The position numbers and the translations under genes are program-made. 16,910 nt of DNA from Cymbomonas tetramitiformis (Eukaryota > Chlorophyta > Pyramimonadophyceae > Pyramimonadales > Pyramimonadaceae): positions 1-16,910 of the forward strand of contig LGRX02030216.1 in NCBI GenBank assembly GCA_001247695.2, given 5' to 3'. Shown in pieces: positions 1 to 8,782 of the stretch. How positions within the stretch are numbered: the first letter of the stretch is position 1; each line of letters starts with the position of its first letter. The notes under the pieces are model-generated. The model was given only the letters and a program-made list of their open reading frames with translations. It did not search any database and had not been told where the DNA came from.

Positions 1-483
1 TGGGATGTGTGCGCAATGTTCTTCTTGGGCTCGGAATTGGCGTGATGCGACTTCAGATTAGCGCTATTCCGCTGGCGTGCGTGTTCTTCGTCGAGTGTCT
101 TTGCGACTGAGTGGGATTGCGCAATTTTATGCTTTGGAATTCAAAAATGTTCTTTGAATTGGCAGATGCGACTTACTTGCGTTGCCCTTAACGCGCTCCA
201 GTGTTCTTAGCAGTGGCTAACCCTAAGTGGTATCGCGCTGCAGCGTTGCCTTGACTTCCGTGGGCCGATCGTCGACCAATTTTGCTCAATTTGCTTTCGT
301 CTTACCTCTTCGAGTTCGCTGGAAGACTTTGGTTGGAATTTGGTAGCGGCAGTTGTTTATTTGCTGTTGGGCTTGGCTTCTGCGTCCTCACTCTTAACAC
401 TATACGCCTATACGGCGGGAGCGCTGGCAGATTTTTCAGGATCAGATTGCTGCGTTTCTCCACCATCTTAAGCAACTTTTTCA
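1..483 (+). other. 5' leader or LTR end with degenerate tandem repeats
   Basis: No convincing gene lies here. Three segments starting near 1, 112 and 228 begin alike (tgggat...gcgcaat, tgggattgcgcaat, tggtatcgcgctgc), and the first two also share aatgttctt, gaattggc, gatgcgactt and gtgttctt in the same order. This suggests a decayed tandem duplication with a period of about 111-122 bp. Such repeats are common in R-U5 or untranslated leaders of LTR elements, but whether this is LTR or leader cannot be decided without a second LTR copy. Confidence 0.5.
228..240 (+). promoter_or_regulatory. Candidate tRNA primer-binding site
   Basis: The motif tggtatcgcgctg starts with the TGGTATC that opens the initiator-Met primer-binding site of many plant and algal LTR elements (TGGTATCAGAGC), but it diverges after seven bases. 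It is not preceded by the usual CA end of an LTR, and it falls at the start of a degenerate repeat unit, so the match could be chance. A second TGGTAGC-type heptamer lies near 341. Confidence 0.25.
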
Positions 484-2205
484 ATGTCCTCTTCGCGGCG
501 GGCTTCTTCGCTGTATGTTCCGCCTCAGCGGCGCTCGGGAGTGGCGGAAGTTGCTTCTGGGCCCTCCGGGCTCTCTAGCTCGGCCCGGGTGTTTCAGCTC
601 CGGGATGGGCTTGGGGCTTTGGGGCCCCCCCCGTACTTTGTCCCGGAGTGGGAGGCGCCAGCCGGGGCGCGGCGGGGCAGCAGGGGGGGGGGAGCAGTAC
701 AACGCTCTCTGGAGGGCGAATACGCGCTTTTAGCGAGCGCGCCGCTATCTCAAGAGGAACGTCGCACCCAAGCATCGCTGCCTGCCACGCCCACGAATTT
801 CCCCGACGGCTCGCATGACTCTCCTGGGCTGGTATCTGCCGCTGTACGTATGTCTGGGTGCTACTCTACACCCCAGCAGCGTGCGGGGGGTGCAGGTGCC
901 TCGGGTCTACAACGTAGCCAACCAGCTCTCGAGGAGCTCAACACGGTCGCTATAGCCACCGCTCATAATTTGAGATCATCTCCTCATAGCGAAGCTGTAG
1001 TTGACCATTTGCCTCTAGCACCACAGCATCACGTTGGAAACCTGACCCATGAGAGCAACATATTTACGCCTAGGCGTGAAAGTGCACCTCCAAGTGGCGA
1101 GCGCGGTTTGTCAAGCGTGAACGAGTGGAGCGTCAAGCTGGCACGCCAGGCTGTAGCAGTGGATATTCTAGCGGTATGTGCATTGCGTAATTGGTGGAGT
1201 ACTTGGACAGCACGAGTGCTCAGCGGGCGTGTTTCATCGGCACTTACGACATGGCACCTACGTGCCCGTCTCGCACGCATGCGTGTTTCCCTTACAGCAT
1301 GACACGAGCGAGTTCACCGCAAGAACCAGGTCCAACGCAAAAAGCAAGATTTTGCTGGACACGCAAGTTCACGATTGGCGTCCCGGTTCTTGAGTGCATG
1401 GCGAGAAGAACAACGTCGTGTAAAAGAGATCACTCTCGAAATCACGGCGTGCAACATCGCCCGGTCCGAGTTCTACGTGAGGAAGTGTATGAAAGCGTGG
1501 AAGGCTACCGTGGACTTCGCTTCCAAGTGCACCACCTTTGCGGTCCAGCGTGAACAACATGTGAAGCGCGAAGTCCTCCACGAGTGGTCAGCTCTGACGG
1601 ACACGCCTGACGTGACCCCGAAGCAATGGGCGACCTTGCGTAGACATCTTCGCCGCCTGTGTGGCCAAGAAGACTCCATCGCTGCAATCACATGGGAGGT
1701 GCAGCTGAGAACGAAGAGTGGAGAGCAACGCGTGATCCCATCTCGTGGACTCCTTCTGTCGCATGTTACCTCAGCAAGCCACCATTATCATCACCTCCAC
1801 TCTGCACGACCACTCGTCACGACCATCCCAGCCAACCGGCCTGCAAGGCTGGTGCGGTTGGGAGTGAGCGTCGAGGAGGTGATAAAGACTCTAAGGCGTA
1901 CAACCACCTTGGGGGCAAGTGTTCATCAGCATGGCGTACAATCTGTACCTGGCCGCAACCCCTATGGCGTCTTGTCGTCTGAAGATGACTCCACGATCGA
2001 TGAGGAAGACGTTCATTCCGCTGACTCCGCCCCACAACCACCTCGATCAAAAGCTTCATCCGCCCCTCGACCCACACAACGAGAACGTGCTGTACGTGTC
2101 CAGGCTTTGACGGAGTTAGCCCACAAGAAGGAGGTGGCGAAGCAGGAGCGGAAGCGGCAGAAGTTGGCCAAGCGCAAGCTCGCCAAGCGCTCGACGTCGC
2201 AGTGA
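484..2205 (+). pseudogene. ORF1: tryptophan-repeat (Sfi1-like) protein interrupted by one in-frame TGA
   Basis: One frame is open from the ATG at 484 to the TGA at 2203-2205, apart from a single TGA at 1300-1302; reading on gives about 573 codons. The first 200 residues are Ser/Gly/Pro-rich and unrecognised. From about residue 215 on, both sides of the stop show repeated short helices ending in tryptophan (ALRNWWSTW, SSALTTWHLRA, ASRFLSAWREEQ, RKCMKAWKATV, KREVLHEWSAL). The last four tryptophans lie 49, 33 and 29 residues apart. This resembles the roughly 33-residue centrin-binding repeats of Sfi1, though the resemblance is only a visual pattern. The C-terminus is Lys/Arg-rich (KQERKRQKLAKRKLAKR), suitable for nuclear import or nucleic-acid binding. 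Continuity of the pattern across the TGA argues it is a recent lesion, a read-through site or a sequence error. C and G runs near 627 and 683-692 could also hide frame errors. ORF2 begins 13 bases after its end. Confidence 0.5.
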
Positions 2206-2218
2206 CGAAGGTAAACTG

Positions 2219-2959
2219 ATGTACGACTCCACCTCTACGTCCAGTGAGGAGAAGTCCACACTTTCATCGTGTCAAACATCTTCTACTGAAGCGCTCTCCT
2301 CTGACGCCTCGCACACCTCTTCATCTAGGAGCTCTCGGCAAAAGGGTGGACGCCAACGGCGGCGCCAAGCTCAAGCCACGCGACACGAGCGGCAACTACG
2401 AGAGCTACAAGAGGAGTCCGAACGAGTCGCGTTAGATGCGGCCACTGCGCACCAAGCGCAGCTCACAGCGTTGCGCATGGACATGCACAATGCCGTGGAG
2501 GAAGCAACCCGGATGCATCAGGAGCTCCGCACCACGGTGTGCCAAGAAGCGCGACGGGCCGCTCTCGAATCTGCTGAGGAGCAGATAGCGCGCATGCAGC
2601 ATGCCGCGGACGTTGTCTCGCATCAGCATGAGCAAGCTGTAGCATCGCAGGCGGAGGAAGCTGCACGTCATCACCAACAACTTCGAGAATTGCAGCGCGC
2701 CGCGGAAGAGCAACGCCAACAACTTGACCAAGCAGCTCGAGATCAACGACTGCTGGAGCAACAAGTGGCGGAGAGCAAGATAGTGGTGCAGGCCGCACTT
2801 GAAGCCGCTGACGGACGAGCGCACTCACGGCCAGGGCAACCACCTAATACCCCCGCGAGCTATGCGACCGTCACAAGTGACGCTCAAGAAGCTGAACACG
2901 AGGCTCTGATGGTGCCCCGTCGGCCACGACTGTTGACGTACGGGGCCACAAAGGCGTGA
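2219..2959 (+). CDS. ORF2: coiled-coil protein of the retrotransposon
   Basis: This 246-residue frame starts at an ATG 13 bases after the ORF1 stop. The first 45 residues are Ser/Thr-rich, followed by a basic patch (RQKGGRQRRRQAQATRHERQ). Residues about 55-200 are an almost unbroken Glu/Gln/Ala/Arg-rich helix with heptad-like spacing (RELQEESERVALDAA, HHQQLRELQRAAEEQRQQ), which is a long coiled coil. The last 45 residues are Pro-containing and look disordered. No enzyme motif is seen. A coiled coil next to Gag suggests a structural or Gag-assembly role, as in foamy-virus or spumavirus-like Gag N-termini, but that is inference. Its TGA overlaps the start of the Gag frame by four bases (GTGA). 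It could be a Gag N-terminal domain split off by frameshift rather than a separate gene. Confidence 0.6.
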   Translation: MYDSTSTSSEEKSTLSSCQTSSTEALSSDASHTSSSRSSRQKGGRQRRRQAQATRHERQLRELQEESERVALDAATAHQAQLTALRMDMHNAVEEATRMHQELRTTVCQEARRAALESAEEQIARMQHAADVVSHQHEQAVASQAEEAARHHQQLRELQRAAEEQRQQLDQAARDQRLLEQQVAESKIVVQAALEAADGRAHSRPGQPPNTPASYATVTSDAQEAEHEALMVPRRPRLLTYGATKA

Positions 2960-4824
2960 CGTTCGAGGAGGACGCCTCCACGCGTGCATCTTCCCCCACG
3001 AGTGTGCATGACCGCCTAGCCAAAATGGATTGGAGGTCCATTAGTGTGCCAGCCGTTACCGCTATCCGTGCACACGTGGAGGAGCACTTACCTGGCCACG
3101 TGGGCAAGATGGAAGCGGAACGCATGTTCTGTGACGTAGCAAGAAGGTACCGAGACCATGACCTAGCGTCTGGGTGTGGACCGCCGGTCTCCGAAGCCCC
3201 GGCCTCTCAACTTCCTTCACCACCTCTGGCGGGAACGGCGATCGTTTGTTGCGTGTACGACGAAGTCGCGTCCAGCACGTCCAACGTTCCGTGCTCGAGA
3301 TGCGCTCGTAGCCCGCAGCCCCCTGTAGCCATATGGAATTGCGGGCTTACAGCTCTCTCAGACTTGTCGGAAACCACTCAATTCCTGCCGTTGTGTATAT
3401 ATTGCACGCGCGGGGTTTGGCCGGGAGCCTTTGACCGCTTCCCTTCAGTGACCCCGAGGCCATCCTCAGCAATTGGTGGGACCAGTGGGGGCGGCGGAGG
3501 CGACGACGATGGAGGCGATGGTGATGACGACGGTGACGACCCGGGAGGACCCGGTGGCCATCAAGGGGGGGGGAATGAGCCGCCTGGCGACCCCACTTCT
3601 GACGCGCCTAGCGACCCCTCGCGGAATCTTGGAGATGGACGTCGCGGCCATGGCGGGGGCGGGGGCGGTGACGATCCGCCCGACGATGAGACGTCCTACA
3701 GCTTCGGTTCGAGTAGGAGGTCCTCGTACAATGATGGCAGGCAGCAAAGGGAGGAGTACACGAGGCACTCATATGCCCTCAAGGCCGCGAAGGACATCAT
3801 GTCCTCGTACTCAGCACCGCTGGAAGGGTCCACGAACCCCTTCGGCCCGCTGTTGCGGTTCGTGGACGAGTTCGACAGGTGCTTAGCCCTTCCAGTGGTG
3901 CTCCTCGCGATGAACACCCCGTGCAACGTGCCCAACGGAGCGTTCGAGCTCGGAGAGCCGATTCTCTCGGTGCATATCTTGTTGAAGGAGATCACCCAGC
4001 ATTGCTTCCCTACGCCTAGCTCCGAAGGAACGGAGCTGCGAGGGGTTCTCCTGGATGCCGAGGCGGACAAGTCGTTGAACCTTGAGAAGGTCATTGTGCC
4101 GCTGGCGAAGCTGATCGTGCCGCTGAAGAGTGAAATGGCCACCTTGGGCTCGTTCCTACGCCGAGTACGCCAAACTCAAGGACGCATGGCGACACCGCGC
4201 AAAGTGCGCGAGTTTTGGGATGGACTGCATCTAGCCCATCGCGTAGTGACCATGTTGGCAACACACGAGCTCACCACACCGGTTCCGGAATCCGACCTCC
4301 TGGACGTCTTCCTCTCGGGCTTATCCGCGGAGGTACGGAAGGAGGCGTTCGAGATTGCAGAGCGGAAGGGGACCCCCTTGATCCTCCTCGACCGCGCCCT
4401 TCCAGCCAGTCGACGCCTAGCGCTGGAATACGCCATTGAAGCAGAGTTGCATTTGAACAACGCGACGAGTAGGAGAGCACCAGTGCAGCTACTGGCAGCG
4501 GTGGAGATCTCGGAGGAGCTGCTAGCTCTAGCCGAAGATCGTCCCGCGGGTGCAACTCCTACTGGGCAACGTCTAGGCTCCCCGGAGTACACTGGTTGCA
4601 GGTTGTGCCAAAGCAAAGAGCACTATGCTCGAGAGTGCCCACAGGCTGCTCTTCGTAAGAAGGAGTGGGCCAAAGCACTTCTGGCTGAAACTTTGGACAT
4701 GGTCATGCACGAAGTGGAAACGGATGAATACTGCGACGTGCTCAACGCGGTGTTGCCAAAGGAACTAATGGATTTTGCCGCGGAGGACTCCCTCGAGCTC
4801 GGAGTACCCTCCAAGTCCCAATGA
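2956..4824 (+). CDS. gag: Gag (capsid and nucleocapsid) with CCHC zinc knuckle
   Basis: The 622-residue frame encodes the particle-forming protein. Near the C-terminus the knuckle C548-x2-C551-x4-H556-x4-C561 (CRLCQSKEHYAREC, 4597-4638) is a canonical retroviral CCHC nucleocapsid motif for RNA binding. A helical, capsid-like region spans about residues 290-525, containing LGSFLRRVRQTQ and REFWDGLHLAHRV; FWDGL-type patches are usual in Ty3 Gag. Residues 174-250 are a Gly/Asp low-complexity stretch including a run of nine G bases (3565-3573). Near the N-terminus, C113-x2-C116 and C147-x2-C150 form a second possible zinc site. The start is uncertain: the listed codon is GTG, overlapping the ORF2 stop, and the first ATG is at 3025. 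The same frame is open back to 2896, so a fusion with ORF2 by frameshift is also possible. The stop overlaps the Pol ATG as ATGA. Confidence 0.85.
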   Translation: MTFEEDASTRASSPTSVHDRLAKMDWRSISVPAVTAIRAHVEEHLPGHVGKMEAERMFCDVARRYRDHDLASGCGPPVSEAPASQLPSPPLAGTAIVCCVYDEVASSTSNVPCSRCARSPQPPVAIWNCGLTALSDLSETTQFLPLCIYCTRGVWPGAFDRFPSVTPRPSSAIGGTSGGGGGDDDGGDGDDDGDDPGGPGGHQGGGNEPPGDPTSDAPSDPSRNLGDGRRGHGGGGGGDDPPDDETSYSFGSSRRSSYNDGRQQREEYTRHSYALKAAKDIMSSYSAPLEGSTNPFGPLLRFVDEFDRCLALPVVLLAMNTPCNVPNGAFELGEPILSVHILLKEITQHCFPTPSSEGTELRGVLLDAEADKSLNLEKVIVPLAKLIVPLKSEMATLGSFLRRVRQTQGRMATPRKVREFWDGLHLAHRVVTMLATHELTTPVPESDLLDVFLSGLSAEVRKEAFEIAERKGTPLILLDRALPASRRLALEYAIEAELHLNNATSRRAPVQLLAAVEISEELLALAEDRPAGATPTGQRLGSPEYTGCRLCQSKEHYARECPQAALRKKEWAKALLAETLDMVMHEVETDEYCDVLNAVLPKELMDFAAEDSLELGVPSKSQ

Positions 4825-7800
4825 GCTCGAGCCCACATCCCCGCGATGAGCCCCCCTCCTACCTCTCGGAGCAGCAGTTGCGGGAGAAGTGGAGAAGAGC
4901 CCGTCGACGTCAAAGGCGGAGTGCTCCTTGCACAGGATACCTAGACTCCGATGAGCTCAACATGCTACCCTCGCGGGCGATGACTAGCCCTCCTCCCGCG
5001 CCGGAGCGTCAAGTGGTCGAAGCTCGCCTTCGTAAGGAAGCCAAGTCTCCAGTGTGTACGAGCGAGGACCTCACAGACGACTCCCAGCACGTTGAGAAAC
5101 GGCACCGACGTACCCTGAAGGTGACCGAGAGCTACCGCGTGCACTTGGAGCCAACGGGCCAACCATTGCAAGGTTGGCAATTTCGAGCTGTCCGAGGGCA
5201 AGGGACGAGCGCTTTACGCTCCAAAGTGGGCACACGGGGCTTGAGGTCCTCCATCAAGGCTCTGGAAACGGACCTTGCACCGCCCCGTACACCTCCGCGG
5301 AGCACGAGCCCACCGCTTTGGAGAGCCGGGCATCGACGCAGCAGCCGAGGACCCACGCGGTCACCAACGCACAGCGCGGTTACCGCTAACAAGCGAGAAG
5401 CTCGAGCTCGGTCACCCTTACCCGCAGCCCTTAACAAACTTAAAAGGCTGCAAGAATACCGACGACGACGTCAAGACATCCAGCTTGGGCGTCGACCTCG
5501 TACGCCCTCACCTAACGGCAGCACGACTGCCGAGGCAACCTCAACCACATGGAGTGACCGCCCCCGACCATGGCTGTCACCGACCCATGCAGCTCGAGCT
5601 GAAGGAGCACCAAGGAGGAGGTGGCTCAGTGGGGTGGAGAAGGTTCGCCAACGAGAGAAGCTTAAGCGGGATTATGCCAGTGGCCTCCCATATTTGGAGC
5701 GGGACTCTCCTATAGACGAAGAGCTACTGCACACCTTAGCCAAGGAACAAGCGCAAGAGGAAGTAGAAGAGGGACTCCTCCAGTACGCAAGTGACTTGGC
5801 GACGAATGATATGGCGCGAGCAGCGAAGGACAAGGTCATCCAAGTGGCCTTGTACCCACCTGATTACCCACCCAGGGACCTGGTGCAGACAGCCACCGCT
5901 CAGGGGCTCTTGGCCGATGCAGGCACCTACGAGTTACCATGGGACTCTGACATGGACGACCCTCCTGACCTAGGCGACCCTCATGCCAAGGACGACCCCT
6001 ACATATGCCAGCTCAACAGCATCATCGACAGTGGGGACATGAGCCCTGGCTGGAGTGATCTCTTGGCGGCTGTATCAACATCGCGAGCGCCACCTCGACA
6101 GATCAACAATTCCAAGGCCCCCACCTTGTTGTTCTGGGCGTACGTGAACGGTCGTCGCGTAAAGGTGCTGGTGGACAGTGGGTGCTCCACCAACATTATC
6201 TCGGACAAGACTGTACGCAGCATTCCATCCCTGACGCCTCGACCTCACGAAAACCCCATGCGAGTGCGAGTAGCCGATGGCGCGTCGTACGATGTCAACA
6301 CGTGCGTCCGTCCTCGACTGCAAGCAGAGACCACCAAGGGGTTGTACGTCAAGCAATTGGAGCTCAGAGTGATGCCCATTGATCTTTGCGTGGATATTAT
6401 CCTTGGAGGACCTTGGCTGGCCTCTCACTCCCCAGTCACCCTGGATTACTCCCGATGGGGTTCCATCCGGTTTGGTTCTGGAAGCAAGAGAGTGGTCATT
6501 ACAGGCTGCTCTCCGGGAACGCCAGACCCCTCAAGACCCAAGGATAAGGCTATGGCGCTGGTACAAGGAGTCTTGTTGGACCCCAAAAGAGTACGCAAGG
6601 ACCTTCGAGCCCTCCAATCTAAGGATGAGTGTGCCTTCGTGGTGTACCTAGCACCCGACGGCACCTTCGGGGCGGTCGCCTGTAACGAAGAGACCGACGC
6701 CGAGACCAACGCCAAGCCCAGGGACGCTTCGTCCGAGCGTCGCGCCACGTCTAGCTCTGAGCAGCAAGACGCCCAAGTCGCGGGCGCCATGGACTCCTCC
6801 CAAGCGGATCTGGGTGAGACGGACGCGCCTGCGCTGATGCCCGCGTCAGACACTGACTCCGAAGCCGAGGACGCTTTACTCCTCCGGGAATCTGTGCGGC
6901 CCAGCCCAGGCACCAGTGACGAGGACCACTTGGATAAGGTGTACGCAACAGTGGAGTCCACCCGCCCACAAAACTTTGACGTGGTCGCGCTGGAGGGCGC
7001 TGTTGGCCCCCCGGCGGACAATGCGCCATCCAACAACCTACATCTGGGGTTCTTCCAGAGCAAGCGCGAAGCTTTGGGAGCATTTGCTTTATTACCTGAG
7101 CACGTACGTGCCCAAACAATCGACGACCACGCGCAAGGGAAACCACCCACCTGGCATGCCGAAGCCGCAGCCGCGCTGGAGCAGGGAAGGCGCTTACTCC
7201 GCGAACGTCGGCCGCGACGCAAGCGTGTGCGCTGGAGCGACGAGAAGCCCCATACTGAAGGTTTATCTCAAGAGCAGGCCGCTCCAGTGGCCGAGGAACC
7301 ACCGTCACCGCCGCCCAAGCCCCATGCCATGGAAGCGGAGGAGCCGGACGAGATTGACGAGACGGTGTCCCCGGAGATATGGCAACAGCTGCGCGACCTT
7401 GAGGAGGAGTTCAGGGACGTCATATGTACGGAGCTGCCTGACTCCGTCCAAAGCCGCGACTACAAGAACAACATTCGCTTACGATCCGACTGGAGTGGGC
7501 AGCCGCTACATCGGCGTAACTACAAGTTGTCGCAAGAGGAGCTTCGGCAACTTCGTGCACAACTTGACGAGCTGTTGGCCAAGGGGTACATCCGTCCATC
7601 GGCGTCTCCCTGGGGTTGTCCGGTACTTATGGTGCCGAAGCCGAGCAACCCTAAGGAGTTGCGCTTGGTTATCGACTACAGGTCGATAAATGAGATCACA
7701 GTCAAGGACAAGTACCCTCTTCCTGACGTACAAACCCTCCTCGATGACCTACAAGGAGCAACCGTCTTCTCCACTGCAGACGCCTTGTGGGGATTCTGGC

Positions 7801-8669
7801 AAGTTCCCATGGAACAGGAGGACATCGAGAAGACAGCCATGACCACCCACTTCGGAGCTTATGAGTGGCTGGTCATGCCTATGGGACTGAGCAACTCACC
7901 GAGCACGTGGCAAAGAATGATGACGCAGTACCTCGGACACCTACCCTTCTGCAGAGTGTTCGTGGACGACATCATGATTTTCAGTGACACACCTGAGCAG
8001 CATGTCGGCCATGTACGAGCTGTATTAGCGGCCTGTCGCCAGCACAAAGTATACCTCAAGCGGAGCAAGTTGAAGTTGTGCATGCGAGCAGTACGCTTCC
8101 TTGGCCATGTGTGCAGTAAGGAAGGTTGTCGCCCCCAACGCGACAAAGTTGCCTCGGTTCGCGACTGGCCGGAGCTCGAGACTGTCACCCACGTGCGCCA
8201 ATTCCTTGGAATGTGTGGCTTTTACCGGCGGTACATCCAGTCCTTCGCTCACATTGCCCACCCTCTCACTCGCCTCACGAAGATGGGAGTGCCATGGACT
8301 TGGGGCAAGGAGGAGAAAGAAGCCTTCCAACGATTGAAGTCAGCATTGATTTCAGCACCGATCCTCGCCCTACCGGACCAGCGCTCAGCAGCCGATGGGT
8401 CTCGCCCATTTTGCGTGCAGACCGACGCGAGTGCGGTCGCACTAGGAGGCGTGCTGATGCAAGACCTGGGACGAGGTCTTCAGCCGTTGGCCTTCGAGAG
8501 CAGGCAATTCTCCTCGGCCGAGCAGAACTACCACGCTGGGGAGCGGGAGTTGTGCGCCATCCACCACTGCACCACAGTGACGTGGAGGCATTACCTTATA
8601 TTCACCGACTTCAAACTCATGGGTGACCACAAACCCTTGCAGTGGCTCTTGCGCCGGCTCGGGAGCTGA
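4821..8669 (+). CDS. pol: Pol part A: aspartic protease, reverse transcriptase and RNase H (first part)
   Basis: The 1,282-residue frame starts at ATG 4821, overlapping the Gag stop. Residues 1-430 are Arg/Ser/Pro-rich and unrecognised. The aspartic protease lies about residues 435-545, with active site LVDSGCSTNII (D452) and the later IILGGPWL strand, as in retropepsins. Residues 565-850 are an acidic linker. Reverse transcriptase follows: LVIDYRSIN, motif A with D987 (FSTADALWGFWQV), MPMGLSNSPSTWQR, and the catalytic FVDD box with D1049 and D1050. The connection segment has RQFLGMCGFYRRYI. RNase H begins near residue 1195 with D1202 (QTDASAVALGG), E1243 and D1269 (GDHKPLQWLL). The frame then hits TGA at 8667-8669 before the end of RNase H, whose final segment is in the overlapping frame. 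All visible catalytic residues are intact. RT makes cDNA from element RNA and RNase H removes the RNA strand. Confidence 0.93.
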   Translation: MSSSPHPRDEPPSYLSEQQLREKWRRARRRQRRSAPCTGYLDSDELNMLPSRAMTSPPPAPERQVVEARLRKEAKSPVCTSEDLTDDSQHVEKRHRRTLKVTESYRVHLEPTGQPLQGWQFRAVRGQGTSALRSKVGTRGLRSSIKALETDLAPPRTPPRSTSPPLWRAGHRRSSRGPTRSPTHSAVTANKREARARSPLPAALNKLKRLQEYRRRRQDIQLGRRPRTPSPNGSTTAEATSTTWSDRPRPWLSPTHAARAEGAPRRRWLSGVEKVRQREKLKRDYASGLPYLERDSPIDEELLHTLAKEQAQEEVEEGLLQYASDLATNDMARAAKDKVIQVALYPPDYPPRDLVQTATAQGLLADAGTYELPWDSDMDDPPDLGDPHAKDDPYICQLNSIIDSGDMSPGWSDLLAAVSTSRAPPRQINNSKAPTLLFWAYVNGRRVKVLVDSGCSTNIISDKTVRSIPSLTPRPHENPMRVRVADGASYDVNTCVRPRLQAETTKGLYVKQLELRVMPIDLCVDIILGGPWLASHSPVTLDYSRWGSIRFGSGSKRVVITGCSPGTPDPSRPKDKAMALVQGVLLDPKRVRKDLRALQSKDECAFVVYLAPDGTFGAVACNEETDAETNAKPRDASSERRATSSSEQQDAQVAGAMDSSQADLGETDAPALMPASDTDSEAEDALLLRESVRPSPGTSDEDHLDKVYATVESTRPQNFDVVALEGAVGPPADNAPSNNLHLGFFQSKREALGAFALLPEHVRAQTIDDHAQGKPPTWHAEAAAALEQGRRLLRERRPRRKRVRWSDEKPHTEGLSQEQAAPVAEEPPSPPPKPHAMEAEEPDEIDETVSPEIWQQLRDLEEEFRDVICTELPDSVQSRDYKNNIRLRSDWSGQPLHRRNYKLSQEELRQLRAQLDELLAKGYIRPSASPWGCPVLMVPKPSNPKELRLVIDYRSINEITVKDKYPLPDVQTLLDDLQGATVFSTADALWGFWQVPMEQEDIEKTAMTTHFGAYEWLVMPMGLSNSPSTWQRMMTQYLGHLPFCRVFVDDIMIFSDTPEQHVGHVRAVLAACRQHKVYLKRSKLKLCMRAVRFLGHVCSKEGCRPQRDKVASVRDWPELETVTHVRQFLGMCGFYRRYIQSFAHIAHPLTRLTKMGVPWTWGKEEKEAFQRLKSALISAPILALPDQRSAADGSRPFCVQTDASAVALGGVLMQDLGRGLQPLAFESRQFSSAEQNYHAGERELCAIHHCTTVTWRHYLIFTDFKLMGDHKPLQWLLRRLGS
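6123..6455 (+). other. Retropepsin-like aspartic protease domain
   Basis: Residues about 435-545 of Pol part A. The active-site loop L-V-D-S-G-C-S-T has its aspartate at codon 6174-6176. A downstream hydrophobic-hydrophobic-x-G-G motif (ILGGPWL) matches the flap-side strand of retropepsins. It would act as a dimer to process the Gag-Pol polyprotein. Confidence 0.85.
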
Positions 8670-8782
8670 GTCGACGCCAGGCACGCTGGTATGAAGACTT
8701 GGTGGAAGTGGGCGTGCACCAAATGGAGCACGTACCTGGCCGATGCCTAGTAGTTCCGGACGCCCAATCCAGACGACCAGAC
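8403..8782 (+). pseudogene. RNase H domain split by a frame change
   Basis: The first three acidic active-site residues (D1202, E1243, D1269) are in Pol part A. The C-terminal segment, including SRRQARWYEDL and the last conserved aspartate in VVPDAQSRRPD (D40 of part B), is in the -1 frame. The two frames are jointly open only between 8627 and 8669, so the change falls there. I see no in-phase canonical X-XXY-YYZ slippery heptamer. A small indel or sequencing error is therefore more likely than programmed frameshifting. Confidence 0.7.

Noticed and set aside
282..578. 98-residue plus-strand frame in the leader
   Set aside because: Leu/Phe/Ser-rich composition follows the base composition, it overlaps ORF1 in another frame and has no recognisable motif.
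6446..7308. Long minus-strand frames opposite Pol
   Set aside because: They mirror GC-rich coding sequence of Pol part A and show no independent domain.
8631..8640. aaaccct as a -1 frameshift slippery site
   Set aside because: It has the XXXYYYZ form but is out of phase with the Pol A frame (read AAA CCC), so it would not slip in the canonical way.
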